DNA from: Endocalyx cinctus
Lineage: Eukaryota > Ascomycota > Sordariomycetes > Amphisphaeriales > Apiosporaceae
DNA: 64,000 nucleotides
NCBI GenBank assembly: GCA_001600455.1
Contig: BCKC01000001.1
Location: 5,420,441 to 5,484,440 of the forward strand
Direction: 5' to 3'
The notes under the pieces were generated by a model, which saw nothing but the letters and a program-made list of their open reading frames with translations, did no database searches and was not told the DNA's origin. A program made the translations under genes and the position numbers. The number at the start of each line of letters is the position of its first letter. The stretch's first letter is position 1. Positions 31,740 to 43,063 of this stretch are shown here, piece by piece.

Positions 31740-34112
31740 ATGTCTTTCTCGAACCCTCGAAGGACACCGGTGGCCCGTCGAGACTCTGACGTTAACCATG
31801 GCCTAAGACTTAAGACCAACATCGCCCTCCAGAAGGGTGCTACATTCCATTCTCCTGTTACTCCTCCTACTAGTCCTCCATCCGGTACTACTTTCAAGGT
31901 ACCTTCACTACCCCGACGATCCCAGACCAACCTGGATGATGTCGTCGGAGCCAATCGACGTCGTGCTGCTATGACCATTGGCGATATTGAGGATAGACTG
32001 GCTGCTTCCGGAACACAGAAGTCGTCGTCTCGTCGAACCTTCCGTGACGATACTTCACCTATTCCAAGAGGCGTGTTGGGACACATAGTCTCCGAGGACA
32101 CTATGCCTCAACAACCTCAAGCAGTTGAACAGGAGAGGCGAATGTTGCGACCTCGCCAGCGGCGATCTTCGCATAAGCATGAGTCTGACAGCGGCCTGGG
32201 CACGTCCATTGCCTCCACTGCCCAAATCAAGAAAGAAGGTAGCTCAACAGCAGGCGCTACTGCTATCACTAGTTCCATTGGAACATCTCAGACCGAGGCG
32301 TTGCCGCGTCTTGGTTCTCGTGCTGTCAACCGCATCCACGAACACGTTTTACAACCTTTGCTTGAGGATTCATCGTTGAAGGACTTTCACCCCATTGTCT
32401 TGGATTGTCCCAGAAGAATCCAAGAGAATCAGATCATATGTCTCAGAGATCTTGAAAAGACACTATTCTTTATGGCACCTGTAAGTAAACTACTAAAAGA
32501 CCGTGGCGTATGGGGAGTTACTTATCGGTCGTTGTATTTAAAGGAGAGGACGAAATCAGCAAAATTGTACCTCGACTTTTGCGTCACGTCGATCCGATGC
32601 ATCCAAGCGACCGTCGAATACCTGAGCGACCGGGAACAAACTCGACCTCATGATCGACCGTACACCAACGGCTATTTTATTGACCTTGTCGACCAGATTC
32701 ACCAACACGCAGAACAAATGCAGAAAGCGCGGGAAAGGCAAGCCTCCGGCGAAGAACTTGATGAGATGGATTACGACCCGTATGCTCACCCGCAACCTAT
32801 TACATGCCTTACCTATACTAACGTACCCTCTAGGACTGACGAGGTCAAACTTATGGGAGGCCTTTCCACCACCGGCCGCCCTGCCGAACTTGTAAGAGTA
32901 AAGAAAAATGGCAAGGCCATCTCTCTTGCCACTGGCATGCCGGTTGAAAACTTGGAGGAAGAAACTAAGGGGCCCATCCGGTTCAAGCGTTCTATGAGTG
33001 AACAAGCGGAAGATGAAGAGGAGATAATGCGATCTATGGCTCGACGGAAGAAGAATGCCTCCCCTGAAGAGCTCGCACCCAAGAAATGTACTCACCCGGG
33101 GTGCAAGAAGGAATTCAAACGACCTTGTGACCTGACCAAACATGAAAAAACCCACTCTCGACCTTGGAAGTGCCCGCACACAACGTGCAAATTCCATGAG
33201 TATGGTTGGCCTACAGAAAAGGAAATGAGTCGCCACGTCAACGACAAGCATTCCGACTCCCCTGCTATGTACGAATGCGAGTTCAAGCCATGTCCGTACA
33301 AGTCAAAGCGAGAGTCCAACTGCAAGCAACACATGGAGAAGGCTCACGGATGGGTATATCACCGTACCAAGGCCCCCAAGAAAGGTAGCAGCAAGGCGGG
33401 TAGCTCTTCAAAACCTACACCACTAATCAACAATCTCCCAACGCCGCAGAGTGACCAGACTGACACCATTATGACACCTCCTGGTGACTCTCCGTTGGTT
33501 CCTTATGACGATACCGTATTCCCTACCTATCCCAGTGATCAGGAATTCACGTCAATGTATGGCCAACAGCCATTTGATGGCGATATCCAGCTGGACTTCA
33601 GTCCAATTGATAATAATACTCCTCTGACCGACGGTGGTCAATTCACTGATTATCAAGATCTAAGCCCGGAATTCACTGGACAATTCGAGGATATCTATGG
33701 CGCTCCAGCTCAACTTCCTACGCCTACGCACTCGCACTCTATTTACAACAAAGTAATTCCTGAGTCCTTCGCGGATTTCACCACCACCGACATATGCGCC
33801 TCTCTACCTGAGCCACACTTTTCCCCGGCTGGCCAGGGGAACCAGATGCTCTACACTCCAAGCTCAATGGCTGATGTTGATGAAGGATTCGACGACTTCC
33901 CAGTTGGTTGCAATGATCAGCTCGGCGGTGACTTCCTCCTCTTCCCTCCCACAACTATGGGGAAGACGGATTTTGACGCGTCGCCTTTCGGAAACATGCC
34001 GCCAAGTCTTGCGGCGGGATACACCCAACCATCATCCCAAGATTTCAATATTGACTACAATCAAGGTATGGAGTGGGCGTCGACCGAGTTTCAGGGCTTT
34101 CACAACATCTAA
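31740..34112 (+). CDS. C2H2 zinc-finger transcription factor
   Basis: Single-exon frame of 790 residues from an ATG (CAACATG) to TAA. A conserved alpha-helical region lies around 195-330 (SRAVNRIHEHVLQPLLEDSS, then LKDRGVWGVTYRSLY). The zinc-finger array spans about residues 450-540: CTHPGCKKEFKRPCDLTKHE with a second half ending KTH, a C-x5-C finger (CPHTTCKFHEYGWPTEKEM with H-x4-H), and CEFKPCPYKSKRESNCKQHM followed by EKAH. Just before it is a basic stretch RRKKN that could be nuclear localisation. The C-terminal 250 residues are acidic and rich in Pro, Gln, Phe and Asp, typical of an activation domain. It is a nuclear DNA-binding regulator. I do not assign an ortholog. A GTAAGT at 32482 lies inside coding sequence but no acceptor at a sensible distance is needed. 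Confidence 0.88.
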   Translation: MSFSNPRRTPVARRDSDVNHGLRLKTNIALQKGATFHSPVTPPTSPPSGTTFKVPSLPRRSQTNLDDVVGANRRRAAMTIGDIEDRLAASGTQKSSSRRTFRDDTSPIPRGVLGHIVSEDTMPQQPQAVEQERRMLRPRQRRSSHKHESDSGLGTSIASTAQIKKEGSSTAGATAITSSIGTSQTEALPRLGSRAVNRIHEHVLQPLLEDSSLKDFHPIVLDCPRRIQENQIICLRDLEKTLFFMAPVSKLLKDRGVWGVTYRSLYLKERTKSAKLYLDFCVTSIRCIQATVEYLSDREQTRPHDRPYTNGYFIDLVDQIHQHAEQMQKARERQASGEELDEMDYDPYAHPQPITCLTYTNVPSRTDEVKLMGGLSTTGRPAELVRVKKNGKAISLATGMPVENLEEETKGPIRFKRSMSEQAEDEEEIMRSMARRKKNASPEELAPKKCTHPGCKKEFKRPCDLTKHEKTHSRPWKCPHTTCKFHEYGWPTEKEMSRHVNDKHSDSPAMYECEFKPCPYKSKRESNCKQHMEKAHGWVYHRTKAPKKGSSKAGSSSKPTPLINNLPTPQSDQTDTIMTPPGDSPLVPYDDTVFPTYPSDQEFTSMYGQQPFDGDIQLDFSPIDNNTPLTDGGQFTDYQDLSPEFTGQFEDIYGAPAQLPTPTHSHSIYNKVIPESFADFTTTDICASLPEPHFSPAGQGNQMLYTPSSMADVDEGFDDFPVGCNDQLGGDFLLFPPTTMGKTDFDASPFGNMPPSLAAGYTQPSSQDFNIDYNQGMEWASTEFQGFHNI

Positions 34113-36106
34113 TTAAACACACTTTCAACCTCATCTGGTTCTGTCGCCCTGAGTGATGGAGGTGATTGCCGTAAATACGACTAGATCTTTTTTGGAGAGA
34201 CAAGTTGGCATGATACGGCATCGTTTACGATGTTACGATGATTTGGATTTTTTTTCTTCTTGAGATTTGAGCAATTGGTGATAAAATAAGACCCAGACTG
34301 TTCTTTCATGTGATATATCGAAAAGATTTGATGGCAATAGATCGGTGATCTATTTGAAACTGAGTGTATGCGGATTTGTTAATTTTACCCTACTTGTTTT
34401 TCAGATTCTATCTGTTCTTGATCAGAGTGGTCTCAGAATGACAAAAGAAGGGGCAGTGTTATGATGGAAGCTGGAGTTTTGGATGGGTATGTTTTAAAAA
34501 CTACTGTACCAACTTGGAGGTATTATTTACCCGACTATAAAAAAAAAGGATAATTTTCCTCATCTGCTATATTTGCCAAATGTCTCCGAGTGTCCCTGCA
34601 AAGAAATGGTTTCGGTACACCGAACTGTATCGCGCAAGCTATTAAATTGGCTGCCTGGAAGATACACGCACGGCTTATTCAGGTTTCTTCATTTTTTAAC
34701 TACGTGGATAACCCGCTAGCTTAAGCAGCTGTTATCAGCTTATTACAGCTGATGTCCCACCGCTTTATCGGCACGATAAATTCTGCCGTTCCGCACCGAT
34801 AAAAACTTATCGGAATTTTCTTTTCTATTTATTTCTCTTTTCCACCACATTTGGAAGATAGTTCTCTTCACTTTGCCAGATTCGAAAGTCAGCCATATCT
34901 ATTGGTAAAATATCAAATAATTATGTGATGATATTTTCTACCATTATGAATTTGCTGTCTGGAGTGTCGATTCAAGATGAGTAGTCTTCTAGCATGATCG
35001 TTTTTGCAATTCCTTTGAGGTAGTAAATAACCTCTTTTCTTCCTCTTTTCCCAGGGTAAGTCAATTCTTTTTTTCCTTCTCATGTTCGTTTCGTATGTTT
35101 TACATACGCTACGTCTCCTCCAATTCATATATATTACATGATGATTCCGACACCGATAAAGTGTCCAACCTACCTTTTTTACAATATACATAGGAAGAGC
35201 CGTATGAGACCATCTTCGGTGCGCGTGTTTCTTTCTTTCTTTCCTTTTTCGGAGGAAGGGAAGAAAGGAGCTCCCACTCTTTAGGCCGAAACGCCTCATC
35301 TTCCCCGATCATCCGCACCCGTCTGGGCGGACGCGTGTGCATCGTCACATGCTTGCCGCGTCTGCTTGTCGGTGTCGTGGGATTAGGGAGGTTGATTGGC
35401 GCGGTAGGTGGGGATGTGTACTGCTTAGATCACTTGGTTTCTGATGATATATATGATCTTTCGTTTTTGACGAGGATTTCATATATTCTTTTGTTGATTT
35501 CATTCCAACAAGATTTTAATTGGACTTGAGAAGCTAACTTATTTATCTGTTTCTCCCTACCTCTAGGTTCGAGCGACGACGTCTTGTGTTATCTTTTAGA
35601 ACGCGTATCTTTTTGAGTCGAGACCGGTAAACGACAGTTAAATATAGGTTTTTACACGTGGCCTGAATTTTACCAAAAATGGAGATGGAGATGAAAAGCA
35701 ATTATCAGGGAGATGAAGTTTAAAGGTCATGCTCAGATATCCTAAAGCTAGGTAATCTTGACTGACCACCCTCCCGATTTCCCAGTTATACCTGGAACAA
35801 AAGTTCGTAGATAGATCAATAGATAGATATAATAAGATTTTTCATCTTATACAGTTCATTCATTACTCTCTAACACGGGACGATATTTCGTAACAAATCA
35901 AATATGTATTGTGATTAAAATATGTATATGAATCGACACTTAATATAAACGCTCAGAACAAAATTTTCTCCTATGCCTTTCAAACTCCCAAAAGCCAAAC
36001 CAATCATAATAGATATGATACAAATTGGAATCGATCGCTCCTAGTGTCCCTAGTCTTTTGGTTTCGCTTTGGCTTGCTTGATACGACATGTGATATAAAA
36101 AAGAAA
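34113..36106. other. Convergent 3' spacer between C2H2 factor and PER1
   Basis: About 2 kb. A minus-strand frame at 34913-35299 (128 codons, ATG) is Lys/Arg-rich and low complexity, and I do not accept it as a gene. A T/C microsatellite-like stretch lies near 35227-35265. No RNA gene seen. Confidence 0.5.
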
Positions 36107-37683
36107 TCATAAGTGACTGTCTCGCTTTTTATGCTGCATCGTCCGGGCTAAATCGTCCTGAGCATCCTTTACCATAAAACTGCAACATTCTGGTTTAGCA
36201 CGTGAATCAAAAAAAAAAAGAAGGGTCTGTAAAATAGAAAGAAGACAATAGAGGAGGAAAGGCGTAAAGCTTACTTATACCATAAGTGAGTAGGCATGAT
36301 GGTGCCCAGGTGCCACAAGCTATGAGCGTCGACGGCACTCCACAAGGGAGGGAAATCCAGCAACTCGAGGCCCATAACCAGCATGATCCAGGCGACCAGT
36401 ATTCCGGGCAGGACGGACCAAGTCTGGCCGCCGCTCTCCCGCCAGCGCTTGATGCTGAAGTAGGTCCAGAGCGCGTTGTGGACGAGGCCGACGACGAGGT
36501 TGGCCGCCATGTTGTACGTGTAATCCCACTTCCAGAGCTTCAGGTACGCGACGTGGGCGGCGTACAGGGCGGCGCAGAAGAGGGTCCAGGAGCGCAGGAC
36601 GGCGCGCCTCCTGGGCGCGGGGCGGTCGAGGCGGAAGACGCGCACGGGGGCGTAGTACATGCCGTACAAAATGTTGGCGCCGGCGGCGAAGTAGTCGAGC
36701 TGCTCGGTCGCGGCGAAGTCGCGCGTGTGGAACGTCGCGCTCGCGATCCACGTCACGATCCCGAAGTACCCGAACGCCACGTACCACGGCCGGAGGCGGT
36801 AGCTCGCGGGGATCTGCGAGCGTACCCGCCCCAGCCCCTTCCAGTGCGCCCAGAGGTTCCCGAGGCTGAAGAGGACGGAGAAGGGCTCCTGCACGCCGAG
36901 GAAGCGCGCGAACGGCCATTTACCGTGGTATTGCGTGACGGACTGGCCGGAGGCGACCCGCGTGGCCGTCGTCAGGCGTTGGCATGTGTAATCGCATTCT
37001 TGGGGGCAGGTCCAGAGGAGGAGGCGGCGGTGGAGGGCTGTTTAGAGGTACAGAGAGCTTTCGTTAGTTGTTTTTAAGGTCTTTCAAGATAATGGAGAGG
37101 GTTCGAATATTCTAAGGTCTCGAGAACGGGTTTCGTGTACGGGATATTTTTATCAGGTAGGTATGAAGGCAAGGCAAGCAGTCTCCAAGACGATGTGAAG
37201 GAAGAAGAAAAGTAGCGGAGTTGTCATCTTACGAATAGGAGTGGGATTATTCGAATCGCAGTTCTCGCGCTCGCAGACCTATTTATCATTGATGGATTAG
37301 CATAAAAAAAGCTTCTTTTGAAATTTCTCATTCTCGCCGCAAAGCATGGTTCATAAGTTGCCCCTTTCTCTTCGGGGTTTTTTTTTTTTTTTTTTTTTGC
37401 CTGCCTTTCTCCTCTAGCCTCTTTCCTTATGGGGCAATTCAAAGAGATAGAATAGAATGAAAAAAAGAAGAAAGGAAACAAGCAAAAATATATATATTTC
37501 GTTTACTAAAACACCAAAAGATTGTATATCACGAACCTGAACGCATTGTCGAAATTCTGGTAACCTATCGCCCAGAGAGGCCTCGACCGGGGATATCCAG
37601 GAGCTTAGAACGACGAGGACTACGGCTAATACTAGGAATGCCCTGTATCGTGGCCTCTTCGACGAGGTTAACCGAATTAACAT
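36107..37683 (-). CDS. PER1: PER1/PGAP3-like GPI-anchor remodelling protein
   Basis: Four exons: 37683-37537, 37278-37233, 37037-36275 and 36179-36107, total 1029 nt, 342 residues. The joins restore SLGDRLPEFRQCVQVCEREN, the cysteine-rich luminal region (CDSNNPTPIPLHRRLLLWTC, CPQECDYTC), and the C-terminal HLWYNFMVKDAQDDLARTMQ. Residues 1-35 include a signal sequence or anchor. The Per1 core QYHGKWPFARFLGVQEPFSV is present, followed by several membrane helices with the conserved SATFHTRD and DYFAAGANILYGMYY, and a late HSLWHLGT. Per1 removes the sn-2 acyl chain from GPI inositol-phospholipid in the ER and is needed for lipid remodelling of GPI-anchored wall proteins (family knowledge). The first donor is GTTCGT, a weaker form. 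Intron 1 holds a 21-nt poly(T) run. The third exon is very GC-rich, giving long antisense frames. Confidence 0.93.
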
Positions 37684-38675
37684 CTTTTCTGCATGTGGGG
37701 CGACAGACGACGTCTTTTAACGTGTCTGTCTTGACTGAATAGAGGTAATTGGGGTATGAAGGAAAGAAGAAAAAAAAATGTTACGATAAAAAACAAAATA
37801 CGGGATAGAGAAAACAATTTCTATTTTTTATTTTTATACTCCGTGTTTTTTCTCCCAAATATAGCTTTAACAAGCTTATGCCAAGTGCTACTTTATAGTG
37901 TTCGGTACCTCGGAGTTTTATTAGGTACGACATAACATAACACGGCACTCTTTTTTTCTTTCTTTCTTCCCTCCCGTACAAGTACCTCTCTTCTATTAAA
38001 CCCCCTGGAATTGATTTTTTTTTTTTTTCCTCATACCACGTCATAGCGCCTTAACAGAGCTGCGTATGGTGCAACATACACAGTAAGTACAAGATGTACA
38101 TAATAATGTACTATCACTACTATAAAAATGTCATCTGTAATGGATATTAAAGGGGGCAATTCCCATGGATTATGGATATATATCCCAAGTTACTTGCCCC
38201 AGATTCTCCGCATTCATCGTATCTTGTACCAATACAAGCTTCACAGTTTTCCTTTTAATTTCCATGATAAATTAAGCCTTCTTTTCTTTATTAATGCATT
38301 TATAACACAATACAGTTCTGACAGTTTGCATAAAACTTTTACATATCACGATAGTCGATTAATTATTAGCAGTGCAAGAACTACACAGTAGATTTTTCAT
38401 GGCGACTACTGTAGTCAAATAAGTTTCAGAGAGAAAAAGAGCTGAAATTTGCATCGTAATTTTTCTTTTATTTTTTTATCTTTCTGTCTGAATCGACTTC
38501 GACTTGATCTCGCCGGTTTTTTAGTAATTCAAAAATGATCATAAGAGAGAGAAAAAACAACTAACTTTTTAGGTACTCATAACGTCATTTCCTATTCATA
38601 TGCAGCAGAATATGCCATCTTCTAACACCTCGAGTCCTCGTAAGTTGAGACTCGTCCATCTATGTTTCTTTATAT
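37684..38675. other. PER1 promoter and AGM1 3' flank
   Basis: AT-rich, T-runs near 38015-38028. The ORFs here (37781-38044 minus, 38128-38391 plus) are low-complexity and unsupported. Confidence 0.55.
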
Positions 38676-40298
38676 TCAGTTCCCGCCGTATTGCTTTACT
38701 ATGACTGCAACCTTGTTGGCGAGCTCATCCGCCTCGGATCGTGTAGCAGCTTCGGCGTACACACGACAAGCATTCTCCGTACCGCTAGCTCGTGCGAATG
38801 AACGAGCATTGGTATACTTCTTGACGCAATTGTCAATTTCGTCCTGGCAACCGACGGGTTTGCTAAGTTTTCTCTCGGCGTCTGTCGTTTCGAAAAGATC
38901 CTTGTTTCCAACTTCAACTCTGACAAGTCGGTTGGGAAGATCTTGGTAGGTCATGGCCCAGTCTTTCAAAGTCCAGTTCTTGTGTGCGAGAATGACCTCC
39001 ACCATCAGCATGTCGGAAATAGCATCACCAACCGTCTGGTTGATCAGGTCGGACAAGGCGCTGAGAGTCTCTAACGCGTCCTTCTGCGCCGGTGACTGGG
39101 GCTCTTTGGTCTTGAAGGCTTGCACGGCGTCGGTAGAGAAGAGAACGGTACCGTGACCGTTCGCCTCGAAGTATACGCCGACATCGAATGAGCAGGCGGC
39201 GTGGTGAAGATGCTTGACACCGGTAGGCGTGCAAACGACCGGAACCTGCAGATGCTGTTCCACATACTTGGTACTAGATCCGTTGGCGTAGGCAGTCTGG
39301 ACGATACCGATGCGAAGTTGACCATCTAGCCCAGCACTTCTGACGAGATCCGCAATGAAGGAAGCCGCGAGAGTGGCGATGCGATCACCGTCGAGCATGA
39401 AGAATCCCGTGTCTGGGTCGGTCCAGTAGTAGATAAGACGATCCGCGTCACCGTCCAAAGAGCACCAACGATCGCCAGGAGTGGGCTTGGGGTTTGGGGG
39501 TGCACGCTGTCTGGTCTTGACGAAATCGGCACCGCAGTCGAGGTTCAGAACCTCGGGTCGAAGGACATCGTCGTTGCAGACAATGGTTTCGAGACCGGTC
39601 TTAGAAGGATCGTGGTGTTTCAATAGGTCGTTAAGCTTCGGACCGCCGACACCGTTGGCACAGTCGACATGTAAAGCCCCGGAAACCTTTCGTCCGCGAA
39701 GGGCACGGTAGAAGGCGTCGACAAGTTTCTTGTAGTATCCAAGTTCGCTAATCTCTCCGTACGACTTCGGGGTTCCGGCCGTGTTGATGCAACGGGTAAG
39801 ATAGTGGAGTTGGGGTGTAGTGAGTATCTTGAAGTCGATAAACTCGGTCTTGGTAGAGGCGAGGGAATCGGATAAAGAAGTAACGAGGGTGATTCCGGAG
39901 GGTCGAGTATCTCTACCAACGATAACCTTGCCCGAAGTCTTGAGATCGATCTTGAGAGCTTCGGCAAGCTTAAAGAAGTAATCGGCAAGTTCTTCGTGGG
40001 TGGGTGCGTTGACGAGGTTCGTAGCATAAGATTCCCATTCCTGTTCGAGCATATCTCCCATAGGGTCAACGATCTTCACGCCGTTATCAATAGCAGGGTT
40101 GTGACTAGCAGTGATCATCACTCCAATGGTTTGACCACCGAGTTTACGGCTTCGTAGGGCAGATAATAGACCGACTCGGAAAGTAACACCCTCAAGTAGG
40201 TCGGCATTCATACGAAATCCCGCAGTACCATACTTGAATGTCTTCCCAGCTACTATATCGTGCTTTTTAGAAGCAGCGATAATTGTTTCCCGATCCAT
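38676..40298 (-). CDS. PCM1: Phosphoacetylglucosamine mutase
   Basis: Single exon of 540 residues with an ATG start and the family's usual length. It interconverts N-acetylglucosamine-6-phosphate and -1-phosphate in the cytosol, on the route to UDP-GlcNAc for chitin, N-glycans and GPI anchors. The active-site phosphoserine loop ITASHNP puts Ser at 65. The Mg2+ loop LDGDADR has D282, D284 and D286. The sugar-recognition loop EANGHG starts at E378, and the phosphate-binding loop RASGTE covers 503-508. All four alpha-D-phosphohexomutase signatures are intact, so it should be active. It is also called AGM1. It is transcribed divergently from MUS81 with an 820-bp shared upstream region. Confidence 0.97.
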   Translation of the reverse strand: MDRETIIAASKKHDIVAGKTFKYGTAGFRMNADLLEGVTFRVGLLSALRSRKLGGQTIGVMITASHNPAIDNGVKIVDPMGDMLEQEWESYATNLVNAPTHEELADYFFKLAEALKIDLKTSGKVIVGRDTRPSGITLVTSLSDSLASTKTEFIDFKILTTPQLHYLTRCINTAGTPKSYGEISELGYYKKLVDAFYRALRGRKVSGALHVDCANGVGGPKLNDLLKHHDPSKTGLETIVCNDDVLRPEVLNLDCGADFVKTRQRAPPNPKPTPGDRWCSLDGDADRLIYYWTDPDTGFFMLDGDRIATLAASFIADLVRSAGLDGQLRIGIVQTAYANGSSTKYVEQHLQVPVVCTPTGVKHLHHAACSFDVGVYFEANGHGTVLFSTDAVQAFKTKEPQSPAQKDALETLSALSDLINQTVGDAISDMLMVEVILAHKNWTLKDWAMTYQDLPNRLVRVEVGNKDLFETTDAERKLSKPVGCQDEIDNCVKKYTNARSFARASGTENACRVYAEAATRSEADELANKVAVIVKQYGGN

Positions 40299-41120
40299 GA
40301 TGATTTAATGAATGATTGACGTATTGAAAATAAGGAAAGATGGAATGAGAAAAAGGTCTGTTATCTATTGTCAATGACTCTTTTTTATTTTCAACTGTTC
40401 TCAATAATTGACGAATTTACGAAAGGAAATAAGAAGAAATAATAAAAGATAATGACAGGACGGTAAGTGTGATGTTGGAGATTTGATTGAAGTCAATAAA
40501 TACCTTAATAAAGGCGACTTAAAACAATAAGCATATACGACAGCTGTAAAATTGGGTTAAAGGACCCCCCCGAGACCCCTCAAATAGCCCCTCCTCGTGT
40601 AATACTATTTATTAGGTGATACTTACCATCGTATACGAAAAAGCCGCTAAATATAGTGAGCTAACAACCTTATGGAATCCTTGCCCGGAGGCCTTTGAGG
40701 ACCTTGTTACGTGTAGCTTTAATACGTTTTGATGTACCTATACTACCTGACTACCTTAGCTGCCTTAGGTAGGTATACAATAATACGGTAAGATATAAAA
40801 ATAAAATAAAACCCGCATGCAAGCTGACGACATTATGATATGATATTATACGTTATAAAATATTCAGTTTATGTATATAAAAAGTATTAACGATAAATAC
40901 CCTAGACATAAGTACTTTGTAACATAATAATTCTTTACCGCCTTTAAGTCACCTGATTTGGCGTCACATACCCGTTGCCCACCCTAGTAATTTAATTGAT
41001 TTTCTGATTTGTGTATTTTCTTCAACCGCGACATGGGGAGATAATAGACGCGTCGAGGTTGCATCTCAAATATACCACCTATCCATCTATTTCCTCCAAT
41101 ACTCTAGATTGCAATTAAAT
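40299..41120. promoter_or_regulatory. Shared upstream region of divergent PCM1 and MUS81
   Basis: An 822-bp AT-rich stretch that must carry both promoters. It includes the imperfect palindromic run TGTACCTATACTACCTGACT at 40733-40752 and CCTTAGGTAGGTATAC at 40763-40778. No specific factor site is called. Confidence 0.5.
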
Positions 41121-42902
41121 ATGCCTGAATCAGAAGAGCACTGTGCTAACCCGCTACTTCTTGGATGGGTACAAGAATGGGTTGAAGAAGCCCGCAGACA
41201 CAATTCCAAGGGATTGATCACATATAAGCACGCATACAACTCGCTCAAAGCCTGTCCCATCACATTCACCCATCCTTGTCAGCTTCAATCATTGAAAGGA
41301 TTTGGACCGAAGCTGTGCGATAGATTAACGAAGAAACTCACTCAGCACTGCCAGGAAAATGGGTTACCACCACCAAAACGCCCTAAACGATCTCGCATTC
41401 CGGGGTTGGATAACGGCAATGAGGAGGCGGACGAGGAGGATTCGCAGCCGCGTCCCAAGAGAGCGAGGAAGGCAAAACCATACGTTCCTGCTCTCCGGTC
41501 CGGTGCTTATGCATTAGTTGTCGCCTTGGCTTCTCTAGACGAGAATGCAAACACGGGGATGACCAAGGCCAGATTAATCGAGGTCGCGCAGCCTCACTGC
41601 GACGCATCTTTCACGGCACCGAGTGACCCTACCAGTTTCTACACCGCATGGAACTCTATGAAGACTCTTGTGGACAAAGATCTCGTCCAAGAACGTGGTC
41701 GGCCTCTCAGACGATACATGTTGACTGACGAAGGAAGAGAAGTGGCCAGACGTATCCAGCACACCATAAACCCCGAAGCCGGCCCGTCTAATAACATCGA
41801 GCCTCCCCAGAGATTAGAGCCTGCTATCCAAGAACCTAATAGTTCCCCTCTTCGTCCTATAAATAGATCACCTTCTTTGGAAATCGAGGACCAGGCTCCC
41901 GTTCCGAGATCTTCCGACTTCGCCAACATCATAGCGGACGGAAGCGGAGGGCAGGGAGGCGATCCAACGGCGATTCCAAATTTTAGACCGATCCGCTTAA
42001 GCCCCGGGTCTTTTACGGTGCAGCTGGTGCTGGATTTCCGAGAAGTGCGGGCGAAGACCGACCGGGATTACATGCAGGAAGAGCTTACGAAGAAAGGGGT
42101 CAAGCCGATTATGCGATCCCTCGAAGCCGGGGACGCGCTCTGGGTGGCGAAGTGCAACGACCCGACCTTCCTGTCGCGGCTCGGCGCCGAGGGGGACGAG
42201 ATCATGCTGGACTACATCGTCGAGCGGAAGCGGCTGGACGACCTGATCGGCAGTCTCAAGGACGGGCGGTTCCACGAGCAGAAGTTCCGGCTGAAGCGGT
42301 CGGGCGTCCGGAACGTCATCTACGTGATCGAGGAGATGGCGATGGACTCGACGAGCTACGACCGGTACGCCGAGTCGGTCCAGTCGGCCATAGCGTCGAC
42401 GCAGGTAGTTAATGGCTACTTCGTCAAGCGGACGCAGAAGATGGACGACACGATCCGCTACCTCGCCAGGATGACGACCCTCCTGAAGAAGACGTACGAG
42501 GGCAAGTCCCTGCTCGTCATCCCCACCCAGGTCCTCACGGCGCAGAACTATCTGCCTTTGCTCGAACACCTGCGCGAGAAGGAGCCGTCGACGGGTCACT
42601 ACATCAGCTACCCCGCCTTCGCATCTTTGGCGTCCAAGTCGGAAATGATGACCCTCAAACAGCTATACCTAAAGATGCTGATGTGCACGAAACAGGTAAC
42701 GGGCGATATCGCGATTGAGATGCAGAAGCGCTGGAAGACGCCTTACGATTTCGTGAAAGCGTTCGAGGGCTGCGGCTCGGGGGAAGAGGGCAAGAAGAAA
42801 AGAAGCGAGCTAGTCCACTCGCAGATGGGTAATCTCTTCGGGAGAAAGAAGGTGTCAAAAGCGCTCAGTCACAAGATTGCGGAAATTTGGGGAGATATAT
42901 GA
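41121..42902 (+). CDS. MUS81: MUS81 structure-specific endonuclease subunit
   Basis: 593 residues from the ATG at 41121; the frame opens slightly upstream only at a TTG. Single exon. Near the N-terminus is a helix-hairpin-helix (SLKGFGPKLCDRL). A winged-helix region (about 110-205: VPALRSGAYALVVALASLDE, then DKDLVQERGRPLRRYMLTDE) follows, then a disordered linker. The ERCC4 nuclease core holds the catalytic ERKxxxD: E368, R369, K370 and D374. C-terminal HhH-like segments end the protein. With its EME1-type partner it cuts 3' flaps, stalled forks and Holliday-junction intermediates in the nucleus (family knowledge). The 3' half of the frame (about 42020-42640) has almost only G/C third positions, while the first 900 nt are AT-mixed; that is an odd change within one exon. 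The 3' end is 161 bp from the convergent riboflavin synthase. Confidence 0.95.
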   Translation: MPESEEHCANPLLLGWVQEWVEEARRHNSKGLITYKHAYNSLKACPITFTHPCQLQSLKGFGPKLCDRLTKKLTQHCQENGLPPPKRPKRSRIPGLDNGNEEADEEDSQPRPKRARKAKPYVPALRSGAYALVVALASLDENANTGMTKARLIEVAQPHCDASFTAPSDPTSFYTAWNSMKTLVDKDLVQERGRPLRRYMLTDEGREVARRIQHTINPEAGPSNNIEPPQRLEPAIQEPNSSPLRPINRSPSLEIEDQAPVPRSSDFANIIADGSGGQGGDPTAIPNFRPIRLSPGSFTVQLVLDFREVRAKTDRDYMQEELTKKGVKPIMRSLEAGDALWVAKCNDPTFLSRLGAEGDEIMLDYIVERKRLDDLIGSLKDGRFHEQKFRLKRSGVRNVIYVIEEMAMDSTSYDRYAESVQSAIASTQVVNGYFVKRTQKMDDTIRYLARMTTLLKKTYEGKSLLVIPTQVLTAQNYLPLLEHLREKEPSTGHYISYPAFASLASKSEMMTLKQLYLKMLMCTKQVTGDIAIEMQKRWKTPYDFVKAFEGCGSGEEGKKKRSELVHSQMGNLFGRKKVSKALSHKIAEIWGDI

Positions 42903-43063
42903 GCTGGCTGTCCCCTGTGGTAACTTGAAGTAATATACTCAAGATAAATACAAATCACCAATCGTCAAATTGATAAACAATAGCTCCTCAGGAAAAAAAA
43001 TACAAAATAATCCGAAATCGCCTGGCTTCCTTCCAATAGCGAATCAAAGAAAACGAAAGGTTC

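Noticed and set aside
32556..33251. 231-codon minus-strand frame inside the C2H2 gene
   Set aside because: Opposite the finger-coding region, no domain; the plus frame carries clear zinc fingers.
34913..35299. 128-codon minus-strand ATG frame
   Set aside because: Lys/Arg-rich low complexity in a 3' spacer, without motif or splice context.
36286..37077. 263-codon plus-strand frame opposite PER1
   Set aside because: Antisense shadow of the GC-rich PER1 exon; it crosses PER1 splice sites and lacks any recognisable domain.
37095..37115. GGTTCGAAT resembling a tRNA B box
   Set aside because: No matching A box, acceptor stem or anticodon arm around it.
41997..42599. 200-codon minus-strand frame inside MUS81
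   Set aside because: Arg/Leu-rich shadow of the MUS81 nuclease core.
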